DNA of 14,375 nucleotides, from assembly GCA_013204125.1 (NCBI GenBank), contig JABMOP010000144.1:1-14375 (forward strand), read 5' to 3'. This stretch comes from Rhodospirillales bacterium. GTDB lineage: Bacteria > Pseudomonadota > Alphaproteobacteria > Rhodospirillales > UBA2165. Shown here piece by piece: positions 1 through 6,729 of the stretch; within the stretch, counting starts at the first letter, position 1; the number at the start of each line of letters is the position of its first letter. The position numbers and the translations under genes are program-made. The notes beneath the pieces are model-generated. The model saw nothing but the letters and a program-made list of their open reading frames with translations, was not told the origin of the DNA and searched no databases.

Positions 1-1512
1 GGTACGCCCCATCCGGTTGTCACGGTTATGCTGGCCTGGATGCCTGCGTCGCTCTTGATCCGCGGCGATCACATCCTTTATGGAAATGATGCTGCGGCCA
101 AGCTGCTTTCAACCGATTGCCCAGATGGATTGGTTGGCTTGCCCCTGGACCAGTTTCTATTAACGCCGGTTCATTTATTTGACTGCGACGGGTCCCGTGA
201 CCAATCCCCGCTCCAAGGCGCAGTGGAACTCGAAAATGTCGGTTTTCGCCGGTGCGATGGCACAAATTTTAGCGGCTGTCTTTCGATTTCAATTTTGCAA
301 TCCAAGCCGGTGGTCACCTATCTGGCCGTGATGTCCATGTTGCCGAACAGCAGCTCTACCATCGTCTCAGATGCCGAGGCGCACGCAGTTCACGAACGTT
401 TCGTCAACGCGATGGAAAGTCTGGATGTCGGGTTTGTTCTATGGAACGAAAAGGATGAGTTTATCGCCTGTAACCAGTTTTTTCGCGATATCTTCAGTCC
501 GTCTAGCGATATTCTTGAACCCGGAACGCCGGCCAGAATTTTCCTCGAACACGTGGCGAAAAATATTACTACGGATGGTGAAAATGAAAATTTGGCCGAC
601 CGGCTCTATGAAATGCCGTTCGGCAGGTTGCAGGAACTCTCCCCGAGGGAATATCAGCTGCAGGACCGTCGATGGTTCCTGCGCCGCTCGAAAAGGCTGG
701 CCGATGGCGGGTTGATGTCACTGCACACCGAAATTTCAGGGCGCAAGGTACACGAGCTGGAAATAGAACAGGCGAAAGAATTTGCCGAAATGGCCAGCAC
801 CGCCAAAAGCGATTTTCTAGCAAATATGAGCCATGAATTGCGTACCCCGCTAAACGCCATCATCGGTTTTTCTGAAGCTCTAAACTCCGATTTTGCCGAC
901 CGGCTACCGGCTAAATCAAAAAAGGACTACTTGGAATATATTTTGGTTTCAAGCCAGCATCTTTTAGATCTCATCAACGGGGTTTTGGATGTGTCGGCGA
1001 TCGAAGCTGGAATAATGGATATTTCCGACGAAGTAATCTCGCTGTCTAAAATTACCGAACACGCGTTTAAACTTGTCGAGCAGCGCGCTGCAACGGGCGG
1101 TGTCGTACTTAAGAACGAAATCACCAGCGATGCGCCATTTCTAGTGGCCGACGGCACGCGCATGAAGCAGATTTTTGTCAATCTGTTATCGAACGCAGTG
1201 AAGTTTACACCGGAGGGCGGTACGGTTTCGGTCTATTACGGGCACGATTCCAGCGGCAATATGGAAGTCCATTTCACCGACACTGGTATCGGCTTGGACG
1301 ATGACGGAATTAAAATAGCCCGAAGTCGCTTTGGTCAAGTTCCGGGCTCGGACGCCGAAAAAGAAGGGACTGGCCTCGGATTGCCGCTTTCCATCAATTT
1401 GATCGAAAGACATGGCGGGCAGTTGGACATAAAAAGCGAACCTGGGAAGGGAACCACCGTAACCGTCATGATCCCTCAGCAAAGAATTCGCACCCCGGTA
1501 AAAAGCGAATAA
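1..1512 (+). CDS. PAS-domain sensor histidine kinase (5' end outside window)
   Basis: Autophosphorylating sensor kinase of a two-component system. The reading frame is open from base 1, so the true start probably lies upstream; residues here count from the Met at 28. About 1-110 looks PAS-like and about 122-235 is a second PAS-like domain ending in the usual TEISGRK linker. The HisKA H-box is FLANMSHELRTPL, with phospho-accepting His269. The HATPase_c domain has the N-box (Asn389 in NLLSNAVKF), the G1 box DTGIG (418-422) and the G2 box GTGLGL (447-452). No membrane segment is visible in this part, and no receiver domain follows, so it needs a separate response regulator that is not in the window. 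The stop lies 8 nt from the purE stop on the other strand. Kinase assignment is certain; the signal is unknown. Confidence 0.93.
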   Translation, partial: GTPHPVVTVMLAWMPASLLIRGDHILYGNDAAAKLLSTDCPDGLVGLPLDQFLLTPVHLFDCDGSRDQSPLQGAVELENVGFRRCDGTNFSGCLSISILQSKPVVTYLAVMSMLPNSSSTIVSDAEAHAVHERFVNAMESLDVGFVLWNEKDEFIACNQFFRDIFSPSSDILEPGTPARIFLEHVAKNITTDGENENLADRLYEMPFGRLQELSPREYQLQDRRWFLRRSKRLADGGLMSLHTEISGRKVHELEIEQAKEFAEMASTAKSDFLANMSHELRTPLNAIIGFSEALNSDFADRLPAKSKKDYLEYILVSSQHLLDLINGVLDVSAIEAGIMDISDEVISLSKITEHAFKLVEQRAATGGVVLKNEITSDAPFLVADGTRMKQIFVNLLSNAVKFTPEGGTVSVYYGHDSSGNMEVHFTDTGIGLDDDGIKIARSRFGQVPGSDAEKEGTGLGLPLSINLIERHGGQLDIKSEPGKGTTVTVMIPQQRIRTPVKSE

Positions 1513-1520
1513 CCCGACAA

Positions 1521-2012
1521 TTAATCTTCCGGGATTTCCGTGACGGCGGCGGTTTGTTCGGCGCGGAAGCGGTCTAAGGCATCGCTGATTGTGTCGTCGC
1601 CGAGGCCCAGGATGCTGGCGGCAAGGATCGCCGCATTGATCGCGCCTGATCGTCCGACCGCAAGAGTTCCAACCGGAATGCCGGCCGGCATTTGCACCAT
1701 CGAAAGTATGGCGTCTAGCCCGCCCAATACCTTGCCGTCCATCGGCACGCCGAGCACCGGCAGCGGCGTTAACGCAGCCACCGCACCGGGCAGCGCCGCC
1801 GACATACCGGCGCCGCAAATCAGAACTTTCAGCCCATTTTTTTTGGCCGCGCCGACGTATTCGGAAAGCCGGTCCGGGGTCCTGTGCGCAGAAATGATTT
1901 TGGCTTCATTGGCGATGCCCAGCTTATTTAAGGTATCGTGGGTGTGTTGCATGATCGGCCAATCGGATTGGCTGCCCATGAGAATGCCGACAATAGGTTT
2001 TTCTTCCGCCAC
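1521..2012 (-). CDS. purE: 5-(carboxyamino)imidazole ribonucleotide mutase PurE
   Basis: Purine biosynthesis enzyme that converts N5-CAIR to CAIR in the cytoplasm. The class I PurE fold is clear: GILMGSQSD near the N terminus, SAHRTPDR with the catalytic His at residue 43, a glycine-rich GAGMSAALPG loop, and VQMPAGIPVGTLAVG. Length (163 aa) is normal. I chose the GTG at 2012, 8 nt after an AGGAG; an in-frame TTG at 2015 is possible. In the loop where E. coli PurE has GGAAHLPG, including His75, this protein has Ala73. purK, which usually follows purE in alphaproteobacteria, is absent: the next gene is a convergent histidine kinase. A YdcH-like gene lies upstream, but a good promoter sits between the two. 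Confidence 0.95.
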   Translation of the reverse strand: MAEEKPIVGILMGSQSDWPIMQHTHDTLNKLGIANEAKIISAHRTPDRLSEYVGAAKKNGLKVLICGAGMSAALPGAVAALTPLPVLGVPMDGKVLGGLDAILSMVQMPAGIPVGTLAVGRSGAINAAILAASILGLGDDTISDALDRFRAEQTAAVTEIPED

Positions 2013-2054
2013 CAAAAATACTCCTTAACTTATCCGTATCCTGAAAAGCCGCGC

Positions 2055-2082
2055 ATTATAGAAAGCGCCAGCCAGTTCGCAA
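2055..2082 (-). promoter_or_regulatory. sigma70-type promoter of purE
   Basis: On the minus strand TTGCGA (2077-2082) is followed after 16 nt by a perfect TATAAT (2055-2060). Transcription would start near 2048, giving a leader of about 36 nt before purE. The -10 is followed by a G+C-rich stretch (GCGCGGC), the kind of discriminator often linked to stringent control. The promoter lies between ydcH and purE, so purE can be transcribed on its own. Confidence 0.68.
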
Positions 2083-2094
2083 GGTTTGTTGATT

Positions 2095-2304
2095 TCAAGC
2101 GATGATGTCGGGTACCAAAATGGCTTCGATCCGCAATATCTCGTCTTTAAGCGCCAATTTATCTTTCTTGAGTCGCTGGAGCTTCAATTGATCGAAATCT
2201 GCAGCCGCTTGTAAATCCCCGATTTCTTTGTCGAGCGAGCGGTGGCGCGCCCGTAGTTCGGCCAAGCTGGCTTCCAATTCCCTCTTTTGATCCTTTGAAG
2301 TCAT
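2095..2304 (-). CDS. YdcH/DUF465-family small coiled-coil protein
   Basis: A 69-residue, highly charged helical protein of unknown function. It has the DUF465 (YdcH) pattern: an N-terminal helix with heptad leucines (about 8-32), then a second helix carrying DQLKLQRLKKDKLALKDEI. There is no signal peptide or membrane segment, so it is probably a cytoplasmic helical hairpin. Genes of this family often sit just upstream of purE in alphaproteobacteria, as here (79 nt upstream, same strand). The start is ATG at 2304 with only a weak ribosome site. A TATAGT (2325-2330, minus strand) upstream could be its -10. A shorter relative lies at 4183-4350. Family confident, function unknown. Confidence 0.85.
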   Translation of the reverse strand: MTSKDQKRELEASLAELRARHRSLDKEIGDLQAAADFDQLKLQRLKKDKLALKDEILRIEAILVPDIIA

Positions 2305-2343
2305 CGTTTCACCGTTCCGACGCCACTATATCAAATAATTGGA

Positions 2344-2386
2344 TATAATGCGCATATACCAAAATTAGTTCAGCGGAGGAAATTTA
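2344..2386 (+). promoter_or_regulatory. -10 element and ribosome site of the phosphofructokinase gene
   Basis: A perfect TATAAT at 2344-2349 is followed by GCGC, the same ten bases (TATAATGCGC) as at the purE -10 on the other strand. I see no good -35 at 16-18 nt upstream, so an activator or a degenerate promoter is possible. GGAGGA at 2375-2380 sits 6 nt before the GTG at 2387 and fixes that start. Confidence 0.55.
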
Positions 2387-3478
2387 GTGAGTGACGAAAC
2401 ACCGCGTACAATCGGAATATTGACCAGCGGCGGCGATTGTTCTGGATTGAACGCAGTCATACGCGCCGTCGTTCATCGCGCTATTCATGGTTACGGTTGG
2501 CGAGTTTTAGGTATTGAAGACGGAACCGTGGGGCTGATTGTACGGCCGGTGCGCTTCCAGGAGCTGACCTTGAGGTTTTTTACCGGCGATATTTTGCGGC
2601 TCGGCGGCACAATTTTGGGGACGCGCAACACGGGCGATCCCTTTGATTTTCTGATGCCGGACGGCACTAGGCTCGACCGCTCCGATGACTTTATCGCCGG
2701 CTACCGTGAATTGGGATTGGATGGCCTGCTCGGCGTTGGTGGCGATGGCAGTTTGAAAATTTTGCATCGCCTGGCAGTGAAGGGCGGTTTGAATTTCATT
2801 GGTATTCCCAAAACCATCGATAACGATGTCGCCAAGACTGAAATGTCGGTGGGGTTTTCAACTGCGGTTAGCACCGCCGTCGATGCGCTCGACCGTCTTC
2901 AGCCAACCGCGGCCAGCCACGAACGCGTTATGGTGCTCGAAGTGATGGGGCGCGATGCCGGCCATATCGCGCTTTATGCCGGCATCGCCGGTGGCGCCGA
3001 TGTTATTTTGATCCCGGAAATCCCCTATGACATAAATAAGGTCGCTGAAAAACTCAAATCTCTGCACGACCAGGGGCGGGATCATGCTTTGGTCGTCTGC
3101 TCTGAAGCGGCGCACGAAGTATCCGGCGTTCAAACCGCTGCGCAAACGGACAGGGGCGGCGTTAAGTATGGCGGCGTCGGCCACGCTTTGGGGGCAAAGA
3201 TAGCCGAGCTAACCGGCGCCGAAACCAGGGTGACCGTCCTTGGCCATGTGCAGCGCGGCGGCGTCCCAAATGCCCAAGACAGGATTACCGCGTCGGCGTT
3301 CGGCGTTCGCGCCGTCGATCTTTTGGCGGAAGGCGTCACAGGGCGAATGGTCGCTTGGCAACATCGCCAGATCGTCGATGTTTCGTTGGATGATGTCACC
3401 CACCATAGCCGGCCCGTCGATCGGTCAGAAACCTTGGTCCAGACCGCCCGCGGTCTCGGCATTTCTTTGGGGGATTGA
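2387..3478 (+). CDS. pfkA: 6-phosphofructokinase, probably ATP-dependent
   Basis: Phosphorylates fructose 6-phosphate in glycolysis. The 363-aa protein spans the whole PFK family: the GILTSGGDCSGLNAVIR start, GGDGS (118-122), PKTIDND with catalytic Asp145, MGRDAGHIAL from 187, and GHVQRGG near the C-terminal third. The donor-discriminating residue after GGD is Gly121 (E. coli Gly104), which favours ATP; PPi enzymes have Asp there. Lys142 (E. coli Gly124 position) is shared with PPi enzymes but also occurs in some ATP enzymes, such as those of trypanosomatids. GTG start with a strong ribosome site. A TIGR02444-family gene follows after 6 nt, probably translationally coupled. Many alphaproteobacteria lack PFK and use the Entner-Doudoroff route, so its presence says something about this organism's metabolism. 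Confidence 0.93.
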   Translation: MSDETPRTIGILTSGGDCSGLNAVIRAVVHRAIHGYGWRVLGIEDGTVGLIVRPVRFQELTLRFFTGDILRLGGTILGTRNTGDPFDFLMPDGTRLDRSDDFIAGYRELGLDGLLGVGGDGSLKILHRLAVKGGLNFIGIPKTIDNDVAKTEMSVGFSTAVSTAVDALDRLQPTAASHERVMVLEVMGRDAGHIALYAGIAGGADVILIPEIPYDINKVAEKLKSLHDQGRDHALVVCSEAAHEVSGVQTAAQTDRGGVKYGGVGHALGAKIAELTGAETRVTVLGHVQRGGVPNAQDRITASAFGVRAVDLLAEGVTGRMVAWQHRQIVDVSLDDVTHHSRPVDRSETLVQTARGLGISLGD

Positions 3479-3484
3479 ACGACG

Positions 3485-4006
3485 ATGGGCGAATTCAACT
3501 GGCCGGACGATGATTTTTGGGAATTTTCCCTATCGGTTTACGGCGAAAAAGGTGTGGCGCCGGCGTGTTTGGAACTACAGACGCGCCACGGTGTTGATGT
3601 TAATTTGCTTCTATATATGGCTTGGGCCGGCGCCAGGGGCCATCGGTTAAACGCAGACGAACTGGCGGCGGCCGAAGATGCAGTGCAACGTTGGCACCGG
3701 GAAATCGTTGTGCCTCTCAGAATTCTTAGATCCGAATTGAAAACGGATACCAAAGGCGCGCCCGTTGGGTTATCCGAACATATACGAAGCGGAATCAAAT
3801 CGGCGGAACTGGATGCCGAGCGGGCAGAGCAGCTTATGTTGGCCGCGGTCATTGAGCGGCTTTCCAACCCCGGCGGCGAAGATGCCGCTGCGGGCCTCAC
3901 CAATATGCGCGCCTATCTCAGCCGGTTTGGCGGCAAGTTAAACGAAGCCGACGAAGCAGGTATCGCTTTGCTTGCAGGGGCGGCAGCTCTGAAAACAGCA
4001 AGCTAG
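3485..4006 (+). CDS. TIGR02444-family protein of unknown function
   Basis: A 173-aa soluble protein matching the TIGR02444 (DUF2390) family. The N-terminal half is typical: a FWEFSLSVYGEKGVAPACLE segment, an aromatic-rich helix with NLLLYMAWAG (about 40-49), then WHREIVVPLRILRSELK. The C-terminal half is Ala/Glu-rich and helical and carries NMRAYLSRF. There is no signal peptide, membrane segment or catalytic motif I recognise. It follows pfkA by only 6 nt on the same strand, so the two are likely co-transcribed; whether they are functionally linked is unknown. Family membership is from sequence memory and fairly sure. Confidence 0.85.
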   Translation: MGEFNWPDDDFWEFSLSVYGEKGVAPACLELQTRHGVDVNLLLYMAWAGARGHRLNADELAAAEDAVQRWHREIVVPLRILRSELKTDTKGAPVGLSEHIRSGIKSAELDAERAEQLMLAAVIERLSNPGGEDAAAGLTNMRAYLSRFGGKLNEADEAGIALLAGAAALKTAS

Positions 4007-4064
4007 GCACGGCAAAAATTAAACGGAGAGGTGGTACCAGGGGGGCGACTAAAGCAGAGGCGAG

Positions 4065-4099
4065 TGAAAATCGTTCTCAAATATTGAAAAACTTTCTCA
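4065..4099. promoter_or_regulatory. Tandem 15-bp dyads resembling FUR-superfamily operators
   Basis: TGAAAATCGTTCTCA (4065-4079) and TGAAAAACTTTCTCA (4085-4099) are 13/15 identical and start 20 bp apart, about two helical turns. Each is an imperfect 7-1-7 inverted repeat (5/7 and 6/7 pairs). The first matches the classical Fur core TGATAATnATTATCA at 12 of 14 fixed positions, and both also resemble the Irr-type TTAGAA-N3-TTCTAA. They sit upstream of the promoter for the small YdcH-like gene. Binding by any regulator is inferred. Confidence 0.45.
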
Positions 4100-4114
4100 A
4101 AATCCATATTTCTA

Positions 4115-4143
4115 TGGAAATAAAAATCTACCCGTCCTATGAT
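4115..4143 (+). promoter_or_regulatory. Candidate promoter of the short ydcH-like gene
   Basis: TGGAAA (4115-4120), a 17-nt spacer, then TATGAT (4138-4143). Transcription would begin near 4150, about 33 nt before the ATG at 4183. The tandem dyads end 15 nt upstream of the -35. A small hairpin (TCCATA/TATGGA, 4103-4118) overlaps the -35. Confidence 0.42.
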
Positions 4144-4182
4144 TTTTAAGTTGCAATCAATTTCGGCAAATGAGGTGATTGG

Positions 4183-4350
4183 ATGACAGAGCACGACAAA
4201 GTCTCGACCCTGCAAACTCTCCACAGTGAACTCAAAGATAGAATTGATCGCGAAAGCAGACGCCCCCACCCAGACGAACTTCGCGTCGCAGATCTCAAAC
4301 GCGAAAAACTAAAAATCAAAGATGAACTTGCCAGTATGAACGCGCTCTAA
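4183..4350 (+). CDS. Short YdcH/DUF465-family protein
   Basis: A 55-codon gene starting with ATG at 4183, preceded by TGAGGTGA at 4171-4178. The product is a single charged helical segment ending in DELRVADLKREKLKIKDELA, which is the hallmark second helix of the DUF465/YdcH family. It shares the leucine/lysine pattern and the KDE(L/I) core with the 69-aa relative at 2095-2304, but has a shorter first helix. It has its own candidate promoter and two upstream operator-like dyads, and is followed by a terminator-like hairpin, so it looks like a single-gene unit. Function unknown. The clear family signature, ribosome site and flanking signals make it convincing despite its size. Confidence 0.82.
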   Translation: MTEHDKVSTLQTLHSELKDRIDRESRRPHPDELRVADLKREKLKIKDELASMNAL

Positions 4351-4382
4351 ACAGCGCCGAACGCCCTTATTGAATGATCCCA

Positions 4383-4427
4383 CCGACGTAAAGCGGTAAG
4401 ACCCTGGCGTCGGGAGAGGGTTCTTTT
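4383..4427 (+). terminator. Terminator-like element between convergent genes, with pseudoknot potential
   Basis: ACCCT (4401-4405) pairs with AGGGT (4417-4421), followed by TCTTTT, a weak intrinsic terminator for the small ydcH-like gene. The loop contains CGTCGG (4408-4413), which pairs perfectly with CCGACG at 4383-4388. The two stems cross, so an H-type pseudoknot is possible. trcR ends on the opposite strand at 4446. Confidence 0.45.
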
Positions 4428-4445
4428 ATAAAAACTTACTCGATC

Positions 4446-5243
4446 TTAATTGTCAGCGGGCTTCTCGTCGTCTGGGACTGGGTCTTTGCCTTCCGATTTT
4501 GCCGGGGCGGTCACGGCTTGATCGGTATCTGCCTGATCCGCCTTTGTCGCAAAAATCGCCGCTGCCGCGGCGAAGGGCGAATCGCTGACCGGTTCAGGCG
4601 CCGGTTCAGGCGCCGGTTCGACCGCAGCTTCAGGGGTAAGTTCGCTTGCCGCCTCAACTGCGGGTTCCGTCCCGTCTTGCGGGGCCGCATCGGTTTTCGG
4701 ATTTTTGCCACCGGCTTTGGCAGCGCGGGCGCGCGCCTGGAGGACAATTTTTTCCAGATCATCCGGCGTACATAAACCGAGATAGATTGGGCTCTGAGGT
4801 TTAATATTCGTCGTGTTTTGGTGTGTCTTATCGCGCACCGCATTGATCGTCGGTTTGGTTGTGCCGATCAGGCGGCTGATCTGGGCGTCGCTCAATTCCG
4901 GGTATGTGCGCAGCAGCCAAGAAATAGCGTCGGGCCGGTCCTGGCGTTTTGAGATGGGCGTATAACGCGCGCCTTTTTGTCTGACCTTGGGCAGCGGAAC
5001 GGTCGGCTTAGCCATTTCAAGATTGGCGCTTTTGTCATTTTCACAGCGCTCAATCTCTTCCTTGGTCAGTTGGCGATTAGCCAGCGGATCGAGCCCTTGC
5101 ATACCGGGCGCCACCTCGCCATCAGCGATCGCTTGCACTTCAAGATCATGAAGTCCGCAGAACTCTGCAATCTGTCCAAAACTTAGGGTCGTGTTATCAA
5201 CCAGCCACACGGCTGTGGCCTTAGGCATGAGTGGCAGTGCCAT
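4446..5243 (-). CDS. trcR: Cell-cycle transcriptional regulator TrcR (DUF1013 family)
   Basis: Alphaproteobacterial DUF1013 protein, known in this group as the cell-cycle regulator TrcR. With ATG at 5243 it has 265 residues and begins MALPLMPKATAVWLVDNTTL, the family's characteristic N terminus. LSFGQIAEFCGLHDLEVQAI (20-39) and ELSDAQISRLIGTTKPTINA (116-135) look like two helix-turn-helix-like units. Residues about 185-265 are a low-complexity Ala/Glu/Pro tail with PEPAPEP repeats, probably disordered. The frame is open up to 5360, but a strong promoter (5328-5356) and a 12-bp palindrome (5292-5303) lie in that extension, and AGGA sits 7 nt before 5243, so the shorter form is right. Confidence 0.9.
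   Translation of the reverse strand: MALPLMPKATAVWLVDNTTLSFGQIAEFCGLHDLEVQAIADGEVAPGMQGLDPLANRQLTKEEIERCENDKSANLEMAKPTVPLPKVRQKGARYTPISKRQDRPDAISWLLRTYPELSDAQISRLIGTTKPTINAVRDKTHQNTTNIKPQSPIYLGLCTPDDLEKIVLQARARAAKAGGKNPKTDAAPQDGTEPAVEAASELTPEAAVEPAPEPAPEPVSDSPFAAAAAIFATKADQADTDQAVTAPAKSEGKDPVPDDEKPADN
4589..4620 (-). repeat. 12-bp tandem repeat inside trcR
   Basis: About 2.7 copies of a CCGGTTCAGGCG unit (4589-4600, 4601-4612, 4613-4620) encode the EPAP repeats of the TrcR tail. The unit is a multiple of three, so copy-number change would keep the frame. Confidence 0.85.
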
Positions 5244-5327
5244 ATCAATTCCTGCTTTACTTAGGGAACAAAGGAAACAATCAAGGGAAGGAGCCATATG
5301 GCTGCAACGCCTTGAATTTCTTACGCG

Positions 5328-5356
5328 AATATACCCCCGCCATGATCGAGCGTCAA
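5328..5356 (-). promoter_or_regulatory. Near-consensus sigma70 promoter of trcR
   Basis: On the minus strand TTGACG (5351-5356), a 17-nt spacer and TATATT (5328-5333). The start site would be near 5321, giving a leader of about 78 nt before the trcR ATG at 5243. The leader contains the perfect palindrome AGCCATATGGCT (5292-5303). Confidence 0.75.
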
Positions 5357-5386
5357 ACATCCAGAAGTAATCGGGAAGCCATTCAA

Positions 5387-6391
5387 TTAAGTGGTCAGCA
5401 CCACCTTTCCAATATTATCACCGTCTTCCAAAATCTGATGCGCCGCAGCCGCCTGTTCCAGCGGAAGTGTTTGATATATTTGCGGTTTGATACTGCCGGC
5501 TTCGATCAGCGGCCAGACATGGGTCTTGAGAGAATTGGCGATATCGCCTTTGAAATCGACCGGCCTTGTTCGCAAAGTCGAGCCGGTGATGGTTAATCTA
5601 TTTTGTAGGATTTTGCCTAAATTGACTTCTGCCTTGGCGCCACCCAAAAGCGCGATGATGCAAATCCGACCATCCGGGCTGATGCATTCCATTTCGCGCG
5701 GCACATATTCTCCGCCAACCATATCCAAGATTACGTCGGCGCCTTTGCCGTTCGTGAATTTGTTTACTTCTTCCACGAAATCCTGAGTTTTGTAATTGAT
5801 TGCCAACTGAGCCCCTAAATCGGTGCAGGCTTGGCATTTCTCGTCCGTTCCGGCGGTGGCAATGACCGTTGAGCCAAGCTGGCTCGCGATCATGATCGCC
5901 GCCGTGCCTATGCCGCTGGCGCCGCCTTGAACGAGTAGCGTTTCGCCGCTTTTAAGGCCGCTTCGGTCGTAGACATTTGACCACACGGTAAAAAACGTTT
6001 CCGGGATAGCGGCGGCTTCAATGGGGCTTAGGCCGGTCGGTTGTGGTAAGGCTTGCGGCGCCGGAGCGATGCAGTATTCGGCATAGCCGCCGCCCGTAAC
6101 CAGGGCGGCGACGTCATCGCCGATATTCCAGTTGCCGACGTCCGGCCCGATTGCGGCGATGCGCCCGGAGATTTCAAGCCCTGGAATATCGCTCGCCCCT
6201 GGGGGCGGCGGATAGCTGCCGCGCCGCTGCATCAGGTCCGGCCGGTTGACGCCGGCGGCGGCGACGTCAATGAGAATTTCGCCGAGCCCCGGCCTTGGCA
6301 CCGGTCGAACGCCCATTTTCAAAGCCGTGCAGTCCGGACCCGGTACTGGAATTTCTATGCAGTTCATGGTTTCGGGCAAGCTGTCGGACAT
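5387..6391 (-). CDS. Zinc-free MDR NAD(P)H:quinone oxidoreductase-like protein
   Basis: Medium-chain dehydrogenase/reductase of the quinone oxidoreductase (QOR, PIG3-like) branch, predicted to reduce quinones or enoyl-type carbonyls with NAD(P)H in the cytoplasm. Features in order: N-terminal GroES-like domain with AAGVNRPDLMQRRG (44-57), a PGLEISG segment (70-76), the nucleotide-binding GGASGIG (156-162) in the Rossmann half, and GKGADVILDMVGG. It lacks the structural and catalytic zinc cysteines of alcohol dehydrogenases. Full length (334 aa). ATG at 6391 has GTGGAG 7 nt upstream; a second Met at residue 9 is also possible. It lies upstream of trcR on the same strand and is divergent from DUF1192. 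The substrate is not predictable. Confidence 0.88.
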   Translation of the reverse strand: MSDSLPETMNCIEIPVPGPDCTALKMGVRPVPRPGLGEILIDVAAAGVNRPDLMQRRGSYPPPPGASDIPGLEISGRIAAIGPDVGNWNIGDDVAALVTGGGYAEYCIAPAPQALPQPTGLSPIEAAAIPETFFTVWSNVYDRSGLKSGETLLVQGGASGIGTAAIMIASQLGSTVIATAGTDEKCQACTDLGAQLAINYKTQDFVEEVNKFTNGKGADVILDMVGGEYVPREMECISPDGRICIIALLGGAKAEVNLGKILQNRLTITGSTLRTRPVDFKGDIANSLKTHVWPLIEAGSIKPQIYQTLPLEQAAAAHQILEDGDNIGKVVLTT

Positions 6392-6404
6392 TCTAAATCT
6401 CCAC

Positions 6405-6434
6405 TTGGCAATTTATCCCATGGCCGAGTATGTT
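6405..6434 (+). promoter_or_regulatory. Candidate promoter of the DUF1192 gene
   Basis: TTGGCA (6405-6410), an 18-nt spacer and TATGTT (6429-6434), starting transcription about 50 nt before the ATG at 6494. On the other strand CTGACT-N17-CATACT overlaps the same -10 region and could serve the divergent oxidoreductase gene. Both are moderate matches. Confidence 0.38.
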
Positions 6435-6493
6435 CGGTCGGAGCCAACAAGTCAGGTCATTTAGCACAAAATTGGATCGAATCGAGGCGCAGA

Positions 6494-6676
6494 ATGGATA
6501 TAGAAGACTTAGAACCGACCAAACAAAAGCCGGAAATAAAAAACCTCGAAATATTGTCGATTGAGGCGTTGGGTGAGTATATCGCCGAATTGGAGCAAGA
6601 AATCGCGCGCGCGCGCGCCGAAATTGTATTGAAGAACAAGGCCCGCGAGGGAGCGGATTTGGTTTTCCGCAAATAA
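6494..6676 (+). CDS. DUF1192-family small protein
   Basis: A 60-aa protein of unknown function with the DUF1192 pattern: an acidic N terminus (MDIEDLEP), then an amphipathic helix with LSIEALGEYIAELEQEIARA (about 23-42), then a basic stretch ending in ADLVFRK. ATG at 6494 has GAGG 6 nt upstream. The same frame is open far upstream across the antisense of the oxidoreductase gene, but that part is not coding. DUF1192 genes commonly sit beside this oxidoreductase in alphaproteobacteria. The codons for ARARA form an uninterrupted 15-nt CG-dinucleotide run (6604-6618). Confidence 0.85.
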   Translation: MDIEDLEPTKQKPEIKNLEILSIEALGEYIAELEQEIARARAEIVLKNKAREGADLVFRK

Positions 6677-6729
6677 ACCCGTTCCCGCCAAATCGACGAA
6701 ACCCCACCGGAATACCAAAACTCAGCCTG

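Noticed and set aside
1540..2028. 162-codon plus-strand ORF
   Set aside because: It lies entirely antisense to purE, which has full family motifs.
4003..4269. 88-codon minus-strand ORF
   Set aside because: Antisense to the better-supported YdcH-like gene at 4183-4350 and to its promoter; the protein has no family features.
4589..4620. Short tandem repeats as a possible CRISPR or regulatory array
   Set aside because: Repeats here and at 13291-13344 are adjacent, without spacers, and encode Pro/Ala/Glu-rich protein segments in frame.
6053..6493. Upstream extension of the DUF1192 reading frame
   Set aside because: It is antisense to the oxidoreductase gene; a good ribosome site and the family N terminus place the start at 6494.
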